This document shows, piece after piece, positions 40,658 through 48,574 of a DNA stretch of 64,000 nucleotides. The notes under the pieces were generated by a model. That model had not been told where the DNA came from. It ran no database searches and saw only the letters and a program-made list of their open reading frames with translations. Numbering within the stretch: the first letter of the stretch is position 1; each line of letters begins with the position of its first letter. The position numbers and the translations under genes were made by a program. The stretch comes from an uncultured Alphaproteobacteria bacterium (GTDB lineage: Bacteria > Pseudomonadota > Alphaproteobacteria > Rs-D84), in NCBI GenBank assembly GCA_951801825.1, contig CATOOF010000002.1:164441-228440 (forward strand), written 5' to 3'.

Positions 40658-42559
40658 ATGGGAAAAGTATTGGGTATTGACTTAGGTACGACCAATTCCG
40701 CCATGGCGTTCATGGACGGCAGCGATCCTAAGATTATTGAAAACGCGGAGGGACAGCGCACGACACCGTCTGTTGTTGCACTGACGTCAAATGGAGAACA
40801 GTTGGTGGGCATTACCGCCAAGAACCAGGCTGTTACAAATCCGGAAAATACAATTTATGAAATTAAGCGCCTGATGGGGCTGCGTTATGACAGTCCGGTG
40901 GTAAAAGAAATTGCCGCACGCGTTCCATATAAAATTGTGCGTGGCGACAACGGCGATGCCTGGGTTGAGATGGAGGGTAAAAAATATGCCCCGTCACAAA
41001 TTTCAGCCATGATTTTGGCAAAATTGAAAAAGGATGCTGAAAACTATCTGGGCGAGCCAATTACGGATGCCGTTATTACAGTTCCGGCATATTTTAATGA
41101 TTCCCAGCGCCAGGCGACAAAAGACGCCGGTCGTATCGCAGGCCTGAACGTGTTGCGTATTGTTAATGAACCGACTGCCGCGGCATTGGCGTATGGTCTG
41201 GAAAAAGACAAGAATGGTATTGTTGCCGTGTACGACTTGGGTGGTGGTACTTTTGACGTATCAATTCTGGAAATTGTTGACGGCGTGTTTGAGGTAAAAT
41301 CTACGAACGGCGACACTCAGTTGGGCGGTTCCGATTTTGATGCCCGCATTTTGGAATATCTGATATCCGAATTCAAAGGCCAGACAGGTATTGATTTAAA
41401 GAATGACAAACTGGCGTTACAGCGTCTGAAGGAAGCCGCCGAAAAAGCGAAAATCGAATTGTCTTCAAAGACATCAACCGACATCAACCTGCCGTATTTG
41501 ACGGCTGATGCGACCGGCCCGAAACATTTTAACACGACATTGACCCGTGCAAAGCTGGAATCGCTGGTTGACGATTTGATTCAAAAAACGATTGAGCCGT
41601 GCAAGAAAGCACTGGCTGATGCGGGAATTGATAAATCTCAGATTAATGAGGTTATATTGGTTGGCGGTCAGACGCGCATGCCAAAAGTGGCCGAGACGGT
41701 TAAAGAATTTTTCGGCCGTGACCCGCACAAGGGCGTTAACCCGGACGAAGTGGTTGCAGACGGTGCCGCGATTCAGGGCGGTGTTCTGAAAGGCGATGTA
41801 AAAGATGTTCTGTTGTTGGATGTTACGCCGTTGTCGCTGGGGATTGAAACACTGGGCGGTGTGTTTACGCGTCTGATTGACCGTAATACCACTATTCCTA
41901 CGAAAAAGTCCCAGGTGTTCTCGACCGCCGAAGACAACCAGTCGGCTGTGACCATCCGTGTATTCCAAGGCGAACGCGACATGGCGGCGGATAACAAACT
42001 GCTGGGGCAGTTTAATCTGGAAGGTATTGCCCCTGCTCCGCGCGGCATGCCCCAGATAGAGGTTTCGTTTGATATTGATGCAAACGGTATCGTACACGTG
42101 TCGGCCAAGGATAAGGGCACAGGCAAAGAACAGACCATATCTATTAAGTCTGATGGTGGCCTGTCCGAAGAAGACATAAAGAAAATGGTTGATGAGGCGG
42201 CGGCAAATGCAGAGGCGGACAAGAAAAAGCGTGCCCTGGCTGAGGCCAAGAACAATGCGGAGGCCGCGGTATTCGGTATTGAAAAATCGCTGAAAGAGCA
42301 TGGCGATAAAATATCCGAAGATGAAAAGAAGGCTATTGAAGAGGCAAAGCAGGCACTGGCGGATGAAATTGCAAAAGCTGATGCCACTGCGGAAAGCCTG
42401 AAAGAAAAGACTGATGCCCTGACGGAAAAGGCAATGAAACTGGGCGAAGCTGTATACAAGGCGGCCCAGGCCGAACAAAACGCGGCGCAGTCTGAAAACA
42501 GCGGTGACAAACCGGCCGATGACGGCACCCGTGATGCAGATTTCTCTGAAAAGAAATAA
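40658..42559 (+). CDS. dnaK: Chaperone DnaK (Hsp70)
   Basis: The 633-residue Hsp70 has an N-terminal ATPase domain ([74 protein letters not shown]), the linker [18 protein letters not shown], a substrate-binding domain and the helical lid, ending DADFSEKK. Length is usual. The promoter has both sigma70 and RpoH-like features. No grpE or dnaJ is adjacent. AAGGAGTGAAAA precedes ATG 40658. A terminator follows. Confidence 0.97.
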   Translation: MGKVLGIDLGTTNSAMAFMDGSDPKIIENAEGQRTTPSVVALTSNGEQLVGITAKNQAVTNPENTIYEIKRLMGLRYDSPVVKEIAARVPYKIVRGDNGDAWVEMEGKKYAPSQISAMILAKLKKDAENYLGEPITDAVITVPAYFNDSQRQATKDAGRIAGLNVLRIVNEPTAAALAYGLEKDKNGIVAVYDLGGGTFDVSILEIVDGVFEVKSTNGDTQLGGSDFDARILEYLISEFKGQTGIDLKNDKLALQRLKEAAEKAKIELSSKTSTDINLPYLTADATGPKHFNTTLTRAKLESLVDDLIQKTIEPCKKALADAGIDKSQINEVILVGGQTRMPKVAETVKEFFGRDPHKGVNPDEVVADGAAIQGGVLKGDVKDVLLLDVTPLSLGIETLGGVFTRLIDRNTTIPTKKSQVFSTAEDNQSAVTIRVFQGERDMAADNKLLGQFNLEGIAPAPRGMPQIEVSFDIDANGIVHVSAKDKGTGKEQTISIKSDGGLSEEDIKKMVDEAAANAEADKKKRALAEAKNNAEAAVFGIEKSLKEHGDKISEDEKKAIEEAKQALADEIAKADATAESLKEKTDALTEKAMKLGEAVYKAAQAEQNAAQSENSGDKPADDGTRDADFSEKK

Positions 42560-42574
42560 TTGGCATGTATCAAA

Positions 42575-42606
42575 AATCCTCCCTCAATCCGGGGGGATTT
42601 TTTTTA
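42575..42606 (+). terminator. Terminator of dnaK
   Basis: AATCCTCCC / GGGGGGATT stem with loop TCAATCC, then TTTTTTTT. Confidence 0.8.
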
Positions 42607-42617
42607 CATTATTCAAA

Positions 42618-42652
42618 TGAAACAAACAGCCCGCCAAATGGCGGGCTGTTTG
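42618..42652 (-). terminator. Terminator of the pfk gene
   Basis: A 13-bp perfect stem (CAAACAGCCCGCC / GGCGGGCTGTTTG) with loop AAAT, eleven bases past the stop on the minus strand, followed by TTTCATTTG. Confidence 0.75.
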
Positions 42653-42662
42653 TTATGGTTTT

Positions 42663-43751
42663 TTATTTTACCTCACCAATATATGCGCCCAGGTCTGTCG
42701 CCACACGCAACAGCGGGTCATTGGGCTCGACATATGCATTGGATGTCTGGATGCCCGGGATATGCGGGTCGGGAACCAGGTCGCCAGTATTAAAGAATTC
42801 CGACAACGCGATAGTCTTGCATTCGCCGTTTTGCATGGCGGTCATGACGTATGTTTCATTGTTTTCAATCGCGCGTACCGCACAATCTGCCATGGATGCG
42901 GCAATAATACGGTCGGTGGCCGTGGTGTCGCCCGCGCGCTGGAAATGTTGGGGGAATTCCGCGCGGCAATAAATGCCCGCCGCCGACAATTGTCGTGCAA
43001 TCATTTCAGCGGCCTTGCCCGAATGACCGCGCAGGGATATTCCTTCGGATACAACGATTACACCATAATCTGTGGGTGCATTTTTTATGTGATTTATCAG
43101 GCTGTCCACATCAAATTTTATTTCGGGTATCAGTATTGCGGCGGCGCCTGCGGCTACGCCGGCCTCCAGCGACAGTTTGCCACAGTCGCGCCCCATCGCC
43201 TGTACGACAAACCATCTGCGGTGGCTGCGTGCGGATAATAATATTTGGTCGCAGAATGTTGTTAACTGTTGAACGGCCGTGTTAAATCCGATTGTTGCAT
43301 CGGTCATAGGCACGTCCATATCAATAGTTTTCGGAACGCATACCAGTTTTACACCTGCGTAAATTTCCTTGAATCCCCAGGCCAATGACAAGCTGCCGTT
43401 GCCGCCAACTAGAACCAGTGTGTCAAGCCGCAGTTCTTTTAGTGCACTGTTAAGCTTTGCGTTAAATTCTTTTAATATGCCTTGGCGTGCGGCCTCTTCA
43501 AAATTCATAGTGCCGTCGCGGCCGTTGCGCAGAATACTGCCAGAGAGGCGCGCATATTCCAGCGGCATGTTATCAGGGTTCAGCTCAACCGCGTCAAGAG
43601 GCGTGGCATACAATCCATCGGTGCCGCCGCGAATGCCAACCACCTGCCAGTCGCGCATGGCGGCTGCATTTACAATGCGCTGAATCACTGTGTTCAGACC
43701 ACTGCAGTCACCGCCGGTGGTCATGATTCCAATTCTTTTTTTCTCGCTCAT
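42663..43751 (-). CDS. 6-Phosphofructokinase family enzyme, cofactor uncertain
   Basis: The 362-residue product is of the PfkA family. It has the N-terminal IMTTGGDCSGLN, the phosphoryl-donor loop LVLVGGNGSL, and PKTIDMDVPMTDATIGFNTA with both catalytic Asp residues. In E. coli numbering position 104 appears to be Gly (an ATP-type residue), but the next key site has Lys (PKTID), as in pyrophosphate-dependent enzymes; ATP types have Gly there. GGNGS also replaces the usual GGDGS. The enzyme may use ATP or PPi. ATG 43751 is used because GAGGAATTAGAT precedes it; the track adds 13 residues. It has its own promoter, divergent from the LysM gene. Confidence 0.88.
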   Translation of the reverse strand: MSEKKRIGIMTTGGDCSGLNTVIQRIVNAAAMRDWQVVGIRGGTDGLYATPLDAVELNPDNMPLEYARLSGSILRNGRDGTMNFEEAARQGILKEFNAKLNSALKELRLDTLVLVGGNGSLSLAWGFKEIYAGVKLVCVPKTIDMDVPMTDATIGFNTAVQQLTTFCDQILLSARSHRRWFVVQAMGRDCGKLSLEAGVAAGAAAILIPEIKFDVDSLINHIKNAPTDYGVIVVSEGISLRGHSGKAAEMIARQLSAAGIYCRAEFPQHFQRAGDTTATDRIIAASMADCAVRAIENNETYVMTAMQNGECKTIALSEFFNTGDLVPDPHIPGIQTSNAYVEPNDPLLRVATDLGAYIGEVK

Positions 43752-43778
43752 ATCTAATTCCTCTTTTTTTGCCGATAA

Positions 43779-43806
43779 ATTATAACACAATTAAGTTGAC
43801 AAACAA
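43779..43806 (-). promoter_or_regulatory. Promoter of the pfk gene
   Basis: TTGTTT, a 16-base spacer and TATAAT on the minus strand; it overlaps the divergent LysM-gene promoter. Confidence 0.55.
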
Positions 43807-43825
43807 ATATCTTTTGCAATAATTT
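43796..43825 (+). promoter_or_regulatory. Promoter of the LysM gene
   Basis: TTGACA, then ATAATT at a 17-base spacing or TAATTT at 18, about 36 bases before ATG 43861. Confidence 0.6.
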
Positions 43826-43860
43826 GTCTACTCTTAATTATTTATTTCCGGAGATATAAA

Positions 43861-44985
43861 ATGGCAAAGAAAAATACAAAAATAAAGACCAAACCCTCAA
43901 CTGATGATTTGATTGATAGCGCCATTGCTCAGCAGAATTCATGGATGGAAAACAGACGTGCGTTTGCGCGGCGATTTTTGCATACGCTTAATATTTTCGC
44001 CCGCCCGGCGCCCAACCGGATGGCCGCGGACGCCGATAAACCGTCACGGCGTGCCGGTGGATTAAAAGCGTATTGGTTCCCTATTTTGTGTGCACTGATT
44101 GTTATTTTCGTTGCGGTGTGGGTTGCGTTTTTTCACAATACCACGCATCGCGTTATTGTGGTTCCGGCGGTTCCGGATCCTGTTGTGCGTGAGGTTGATA
44201 CTGAAACCGCGCCTTCGTTTGACATTGTGCGCATAGAACGCGGCGGAACAATCGTCGTTGCAGGACGCTGGCTGCCGCATCAAAACATATCCATTTTAAT
44301 AAACGGGAAAATCGTTGCAACAGAACGCACCGATTCCCGCGGTGAATTTGTGTATGCGCCGACACACCCGCTGGCGGCCGGAAATTATACATTGTCATTG
44401 TTGGGGGTAAATCCCGATGTGAAATCAGAGGACAAGGTTTTTGTATATGTTTCAGAACATGGATATAAAAATTCTGTTTCACTGTTAATGACCGCCGACG
44501 GCAGTACTCTGTTACAGGCGCCGACAATGCTGGCGGATGGCGATTTGACGGTGTCAAAAATAGATTATCTGAGCACGGGCCGTATTGTTGTGACGGGCGA
44601 TGCACTGCCCCGCCTGCGCGTTTCAATGACACTGGATGGCAAATACATCGGATTTGCCCGTGTGTCAGATCATCGTCATTTTGGCATGGGGGCAGATGTA
44701 GGCGAACTGACGCCGGGTAATGAATACAGTTTGGCGGTGCGTCTGCATGATGGCGATGGGCGGACCGTCGCGACTGTTCGTCATAATTTCAAAATGCCAG
44801 AGATGACAGGTGACGATGATACTTTTTATACGGTACGCCGCGGGGATTGTCTGTGGATAATTGCGCGTAATTTTCTGCGCCGCGGAATACTGTTCAGCAT
44901 GATTGCCGAACGCAACAATATTGAAAATCCTGACCTGATATACCCAAAGCAGTTGTTGCAGATACCTGTTGAAGAGGACAAATAA
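43861..44985 (+). CDS. Membrane-anchored LysM protein
   Basis: The 374-residue product has a basic cytoplasmic N-terminus of about 70 residues, one membrane segment (about 71-91) and a periplasmic part. The latter holds Ig-like repeats (IVVAGRWLPHQNISILINGK and IVVTGDALPRLRVSMTLDGK have the same pattern) and a C-terminal LysM domain (FYTVRRGDCLWIIARNFL ... NPDLIYPKQLLQIP), which binds peptidoglycan. It would link the inner membrane to the wall. This layout is known in alphaproteobacteria. CGGAGATATAAA precedes ATG 43861. A terminator follows. Confidence 0.85.
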   Translation: MAKKNTKIKTKPSTDDLIDSAIAQQNSWMENRRAFARRFLHTLNIFARPAPNRMAADADKPSRRAGGLKAYWFPILCALIVIFVAVWVAFFHNTTHRVIVVPAVPDPVVREVDTETAPSFDIVRIERGGTIVVAGRWLPHQNISILINGKIVATERTDSRGEFVYAPTHPLAAGNYTLSLLGVNPDVKSEDKVFVYVSEHGYKNSVSLLMTADGSTLLQAPTMLADGDLTVSKIDYLSTGRIVVTGDALPRLRVSMTLDGKYIGFARVSDHRHFGMGADVGELTPGNEYSLAVRLHDGDGRTVATVRHNFKMPEMTGDDDTFYTVRRGDCLWIIARNFLRRGILFSMIAERNNIENPDLIYPKQLLQIPVEEDK

Positions 44986-44990
44986 TTAAA

Positions 44991-45019
44991 AAAATCGCCG
45001 TTCGTGGCGATTTTTATTT
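44991..45019. terminator. Bidirectional terminator between the LysM gene and tRNA-Gly
   Basis: AAAATCGCC / GGCGATTTT stem with loop GTTCGT and T-runs on both strands. Confidence 0.85.
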
Positions 45020-45093
45020 TGGTGCGGGCGAAGGGAATCGAACCCTCGTCTTCAGCTTGGGAAGCTGACGTGCTACCATTATACCACGCCCGC
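45020..45093 (-). tRNA. tRNA-Gly(CCC)
   Basis: On the minus strand the 74-base sequence starts GCGGGCGTGG and ends GCCCGCACCA, with the acceptor stem paired and the CCA encoded. The anticodon arm TCAGC-TTCCCAA-GCTGA has a seven-base loop with CCC at positions 34-36, and the T arm holds GGGTTCGATTCCC. The D arm (TATAATGGTAGCA) is normal. It reads GGG codons. Confidence 0.96.
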
Positions 45094-45151
45094 AGTGATG
45101 GATATAATATAACCCCGCGCATTAAAAGTCCAGTATAAAACATAAAAAGAT

Positions 45152-45180
45152 TTGACTTTTGACTATTTTGGATACATAAT
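45152..45180 (+). promoter_or_regulatory. Promoter of the 45309 small gene and rpsP operon
   Basis: TTGACT, a 17-base spacer and CATAAT. Transcription would start near 45187, leaving a leader of about 120 bases that includes GAG-TGTTCG-CTC and GTAC-type hairpins. Confidence 0.5.
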
Positions 45181-45308
45181 GGGCGAGCAAATCCCAATGA
45201 TTGCCATTTTTGTTTATCCAGTACGCGGTATGCGTGTGGTACATCAACCGGCGAGTGTTCGCTCTTGATGATGGCTGTTGTGATTTAGAAACATAAGGAA
45301 TTTATAAA

Positions 45309-45479
45309 ATGTCGAAGAATATTTTGAACTTAGATTATGAATCTTTTTTTCAGCCGACATCTAAACTGAAAAATCAGGCTAAAAAGGAATTGCCTGGGGC
45401 GGTTAAAATGGATATGAGTGCGGCGCAAAAGTTCTTTGGTTTGGAAATGTTGTTCCAGACTGTACAACGTGTAAAATAA
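45309..45479 (+). CDS. 56-residue hypothetical protein upstream of rpsP
   Basis: Below the ORF-track cutoff. ATG 45309 has AAGGAA eight bases upstream. The 56-residue product is Lys- and Gln-rich with a Phe-rich start (NLDYESFFQPTSKL) and an amphipathic end (AAQKFFGLEMLFQTVQRV). No signal or membrane segment. The stop lies 24 bases before ATG of rpsP, with AAGGAG between, so it probably heads the rpsP operon. Not recognised. The good ribosome site and placement make a real gene likely. Confidence 0.6.
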   Translation: MSKNILNLDYESFFQPTSKLKNQAKKELPGAVKMDMSAAQKFFGLEMLFQTVQRVK

Positions 45480-45503
45480 AACAAAAAAACAAGGAGTAAA
45501 AAA

Positions 45504-45929
45504 ATGGCAACAGTTATCAGATTGGCGCGTTACGGTGCGAAAAAGCGTCCGTATTATCATGTGGTTGTAACGGATTCCCGCAATGCCCGCAATTCGGGTA
45601 ATGTTTTGGATGTTGTTGGAAAGTATGACCCGATGCAGCCGCGCGACAGCGAAAAGCGCGTTATTCTGAACATTGACCAGGTAAAGGCCTGGATAGAAAA
45701 AGGTGCCAAACCGTCGGACCGCGTATACAAGTTCTTGGCGAATGCGGGATTGGTTGCAAAAAAGCCGGTTCCCAATCAGACGAAAAAACACCTGCAGTCT
45801 GAAAAGACCCAGATGAAAATAAAAGACAAGGCTGACAAGCTGGCAAAAGCAGCGGAAGAAAAAGCCGCCGCAGAGGCTGCGGCAAAAGCGGCCGCCGAAG
45901 CGCCTGCACAAGAGGCAAGCGCGGAATAA
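45504..45929 (+). CDS. rpsP: 30S ribosomal protein S16
   Basis: S16 helps 30S assembly. The 141-residue product has the family core in its first 80 residues (VIRLARYGAKKRPYYHVVVTDSRNARN, GKYDPMQPRDSEKRVILN, GAKPSDRVYKFLANAG in parts) and a Lys/Ala-rich C-terminal extension of about 45 residues, common in alphaproteobacteria. AAGGAG precedes ATG 45504. It heads the conserved rpsP-rimM-trmD-rplS order, here interrupted by two small genes. Confidence 0.96.
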   Translation: MATVIRLARYGAKKRPYYHVVVTDSRNARNSGNVLDVVGKYDPMQPRDSEKRVILNIDQVKAWIEKGAKPSDRVYKFLANAGLVAKKPVPNQTKKHLQSEKTQMKIKDKADKLAKAAEEKAAAEAAAKAAAEAPAQEASAE

Positions 45930-45942
45930 GCTCGTGATTAAT

Positions 45943-45966
45943 TATGCCCGGTTTCGTCCGGGCATA
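45943..45966 (+). other. Stable hairpin between rpsP and the 45986 gene
   Basis: TATGCCCGG / CCGGGCATA, a 9-bp stem with loop TTTCGT, is followed by AAAACG and not T's. It may act as an RNA-processing or stability element inside the operon, not as a terminator. Confidence 0.5.
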
Positions 45967-45985
45967 AAACGTAATGGGGTAATTT

Positions 45986-46183
45986 ATGTCTAAGTGTTCA
46001 TATAATGATAAATTGGAATGTTCTGCAGAACATCAACAACTGGAACTTAATCGTCAACTGTTTGTTGCCGGTATCAGTGGCGCATTTTGGTTAATGTCGT
46101 CCAAGCCGAAACAGTGCAAGGCCCAGCCGCATTTCTGTCAGCGCTTAGCGGCGTTTGCCGAAACCCAACAAAAACAACGATAA
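45986..46183 (+). CDS. Small Cys-containing protein inserted in the rpsP-rimM operon
   Basis: The 65-residue product has four Cys residues (about positions 4, 12, 44 and 51) and a central hydrophobic stretch (LFVAGISGAFWLMSS) that may be a membrane helix or a buried helix. GGGGTAATTT precedes ATG 45986. It lies between rpsP and the 46193 gene on the same strand. Not recognised. With the next gene it shares small size, several Cys and position, so the two may form a functional pair. Confidence 0.55.
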   Translation: MSKCSYNDKLECSAEHQQLELNRQLFVAGISGAFWLMSSKPKQCKAQPHFCQRLAAFAETQQKQR

Positions 46184-46192
46184 AAATAAGCC

Positions 46193-46459
46193 ATGACAAA
46201 GGTTTCTGAAACATTTATCAGCATATGCCCAATTGACGGATCCGTATGCAAGCCGTCTACAAAAGAATTACGGGAATATGCCGCATGGCTTGAAAAGTTA
46301 GCCGAAAGTAAAAGCACAATGTTATTTTCCAATGGCGGAATTCATTGGTGCCCGGGTGCATGTGGTGAATCGATGCGGCAACAAGCCAATGGTCTCATTT
46401 GTAAAGAAACGGGTATTGATCCGCAACAGTATCTTAATGCCCATGGTCACCAGAGATGA
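46193..46459 (+). CDS. Small Cys-rich protein overlapping rimM
   Basis: The 88-residue product has five Cys residues, with a CPIDGSVC pair near the N-terminus and a CPGAC pair near residue 53, in a pattern that could bind zinc. It has no signal or membrane segment. No Shine-Dalgarno is visible before ATG 46193, but the gene is nine bases after the preceding stop and its own stop overlaps the rimM start (ATGA), so translational coupling is likely. Not recognised. Confidence 0.55.
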   Translation: MTKVSETFISICPIDGSVCKPSTKELREYAAWLEKLAESKSTMLFSNGGIHWCPGACGESMRQQANGLICKETGIDPQQYLNAHGHQR

Positions 46460-46923
46460 ATGATAGCACAAAAATCTTAATCGGAAAAATTGTAGCCCCC
46501 CAGGGTGTCCGCGGCGAGGTGCGTGTCCAGGCATATACCGCCAGTCCTATGGATTTTCAGCATATCCCGGTACAGAGTGCGCGTTTTCCCGATGGTGCGT
46601 TTAAGTTTGTACGTCGTCTGAATCCGACGTCTGATGTGATAATTGCGCGCATCGACGGTGTGGGCGACCGTAATGCGGCCGAAGAACTGCGCGGTACGGA
46701 ACTGTTTGTTGCACGTGATGCCCTGCCCGCGGTTGGGGATGATGAATATTATCAGGCTGATTTGATAGGTTTTCATGTTATTCGCAATGGGAAAACAATA
46801 GGCATACTGGACGGCTTTCAAAATTTCGGCGCCGGTGATATAATGGAACTGGATACGGGTGACATGGTGTTGTTTGCCGGGGCGGCCGTTGATTTGGAAC
46901 ACAGGACTATTACGGTAAAATAA
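46456..46923 (+). CDS. rimM: Ribosome maturation factor RimM
   Basis: RimM assists 30S head assembly, binding S19. The 155-residue product starts ILIGKIVAPQGVRGEVRVQAYT (OB-fold domain) and has a C-terminal PRC-barrel domain (YYQADLIGFHVIRNGKTIGILDGFQNFGAGDIMELDTGD in parts). Length is slightly short but complete. Its ATG overlaps the preceding stop. trmD follows directly. Confidence 0.93.
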   Translation: MNDSTKILIGKIVAPQGVRGEVRVQAYTASPMDFQHIPVQSARFPDGAFKFVRRLNPTSDVIIARIDGVGDRNAAEELRGTELFVARDALPAVGDDEYYQADLIGFHVIRNGKTIGILDGFQNFGAGDIMELDTGDMVLFAGAAVDLEHRTITVK

Positions 46924-46924
46924 A

Positions 46925-47605
46925 ATGCATTTTAATATACTTACCATTTTTCCAGAAATGTTTCCGGGGACGCTGGGGGCTGGGGTTGTCGGGCGTGCAC
47001 TGGACAAGGGCATTTGGTCGTATAATGTAGTAAATATTCGTGATTTTGCCTATAACAGTTATGGCAGTGTCGATGATGAACAGTTTGGCGGCGGCAAGGG
47101 TATGGTTATGCGGCCGGATGTTCTGGGGGCGGCGCTGGATTCTATTAAGGACCGCGGCCGTGTTATATATTTTTCGCCCCGTGGCCCGCGCCTGGACCAA
47201 CATATGGTTCGCGATTTTGCCAGGCGTCCGGATGCGACATACACCCTGCTCTGTGGACGCTATGAAGGAATTGATGAACGAATCATTGAAGAATATGATA
47301 TAATGGAATTGTCTATTGGCGATTATATCCTGTCCGGGGGTGAAATTGCCGCACAGGTTTTTGTTGACAGTGCGGTTCGCTTGATAGATAATGTGGTTGG
47401 TGGCGGCCAAGACGCCACTGCGAATGAAAGTTTTGAAATCGGGGGGCTGGAATGGCCGTTATACACCCGCCCGTCGGCATGGCGCGGACGAAATGTCCCA
47501 GAAGTCCTGCTGTCTGGTCACCACGGCAATATAGAACGGTGGCGGAAACAACAATCGGACGAGATAACCAAACAAAGACGTCCGGATTTAATAAAGGAAA
47601 AGTAA
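46925..47605 (+). CDS. trmD: tRNA (guanine37-N1)-methyltransferase
   Basis: TrmD methylates G37 of tRNAs, preventing frameshifts. The 226-residue SPOUT knot enzyme starts FNILTIFPEMF and has GGGKGMVMRPDVLG, LLCGRYEGIDERIIE and the knot SIGDYILSGGEIAAQVFVD, with SFEIGGLEWPLYTRPSAWRG in the linker. Its length is typical. It lies two bases after rimM. Confidence 0.96.
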   Translation: MHFNILTIFPEMFPGTLGAGVVGRALDKGIWSYNVVNIRDFAYNSYGSVDDEQFGGGKGMVMRPDVLGAALDSIKDRGRVIYFSPRGPRLDQHMVRDFARRPDATYTLLCGRYEGIDERIIEEYDIMELSIGDYILSGGEIAAQVFVDSAVRLIDNVVGGGQDATANESFEIGGLEWPLYTRPSAWRGRNVPEVLLSGHHGNIERWRKQQSDEITKQRRPDLIKEK

Positions 47606-47608
47606 AAG

Positions 47609-48001
47609 ATGAGCATTATTAAAAAAATCGAAGAACAACAGGTTGCAAAACTGCGCGGCGACAAGAAAATCCCTGCATTTAAGGCGGGCGACACGCTGAA
47701 GGTACACGTAAAAATCAAGGACGGCGACAAATTCCGTATTCAGATTTTTGAAGGTGTTGTTATCGCACGTGACGGTGGCGAAGGCAACAACGCATCGTTC
47801 ACTGTTCGTCGTGAATCATACGGTGTTGGTGTAGAACGTAAGTTCCCGCTGTACAGCCCTGCGATTGAAAAAATCGAAAAGATTCGTATTGGTCGCGTAC
47901 GTCGTGCAAAGCTGTTCTTCCTGCGCGGATTGTCCGGCAAAAAGGCTCGTATCGTCGAAGATTTGGCGGCGGCCTCTGCGGAAAAGAACGCAGGCAAGTA
48001 A
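47609..48001 (+). CDS. rplS: 50S ribosomal protein L19
   Basis: The 130-residue L19 shows the family core [36 protein letters not shown] and [45 protein letters not shown] (in parts). It lies three bases after trmD and ends the operon. Confidence 0.96.
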   Translation: MSIIKKIEEQQVAKLRGDKKIPAFKAGDTLKVHVKIKDGDKFRIQIFEGVVIARDGGEGNNASFTVRRESYGVGVERKFPLYSPAIEKIEKIRIGRVRRAKLFFLRGLSGKKARIVEDLAAASAEKNAGK

Positions 48002-48018
48002 AGATATATTGCTAGAAA

Positions 48019-48049
48019 AATCCCGCCAAACGGCGGGATTTTTTTTTAT
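48019..48049. terminator. Bidirectional terminator after rplS
   Basis: AATCCCGCC / GGCGGGATT stem with loop AAAC, a long T-run on the plus side and A-run on the other. Confidence 0.9.
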
Positions 48050-48570
48050 CGCTGGAAAACGCGTGGATTTGTAATGTTTGGGTTTATTAATGGTACCGGG
48101 CGATAGTTTGTTTTTTCCACGCTTACATTTATGCAATTTTGATGATTCTGGAAAGTGTAGTCCTGGATGTGCAGATGGCCGTGATAGTTTATTATTGGTA
48201 AAATGTTTCCAAATTCTGGCAATGGCTCATGCGACAGAATTATAAAAAGTTCTGCGTTGTATACGGGCTGGTCGAATACGCGGTCAAATCCTGCATCCAG
48301 CCACCAGCTGACGCTATGACAGCGGTCGTGGTTGCCTAAAATAAGGTGCTTGCGCCCGTGCATGTGTGATAAAATATTGCGAACGCGCTCTTTTGTGGCG
48401 CCAAACATAACATCCCCCAGCCAATAGCAAATATCGTTTTTGCCAACGACAGAGTTATAGTTTACAATTAGGGCCGTGTTCATTTCTGCGGCGTTCTCGA
48501 ATGGACGTTTGCCAAAATGAATAATTCGCTCGGAATAAAAATGAGGATCCGAGTACACAAATGTAGCCAT
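48046..48570 (-). CDS. Calcineurin-like metallophosphoesterase
   Basis: The 174-residue product has all the metal-binding motifs of the superfamily in order: SDPHF (Asp8, His10), WLGDVMF (near 52), LILGNHDR (near 78), SHEP and NYHGHLH (near 130). It is a small, single-domain enzyme. Substrates in the family include phosphodiesters and nucleotides. GGGAGATAG precedes ATG 48570. It starts four bases after the AbiEii-like gene, so they are one transcript. With that partner it could be a counter-enzyme that removes a nucleotide modification, but this is inference. Confidence 0.85.
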   Translation of the reverse strand: MATFVYSDPHFYSERIIHFGKRPFENAAEMNTALIVNYNSVVGKNDICYWLGDVMFGATKERVRNILSHMHGRKHLILGNHDRCHSVSWWLDAGFDRVFDQPVYNAELFIILSHEPLPEFGNILPIINYHGHLHIQDYTFQNHQNCINVSVEKTNYRPVPLINPNITNPRVFQR

Positions 48571-48574
48571 GCGT

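Noticed and set aside
41474-42478. 334-residue minus-strand ORF
   Set aside because: Antisense shadow of dnaK. Long antisense ORFs opposite Hsp70 genes are a well-known artefact.
45179-45268. 29-codon ORF MGEQIPMIAIF...
   Set aside because: Its ATG lies inside the -10 box of the promoter at 45152, so it would be upstream of the transcript start.
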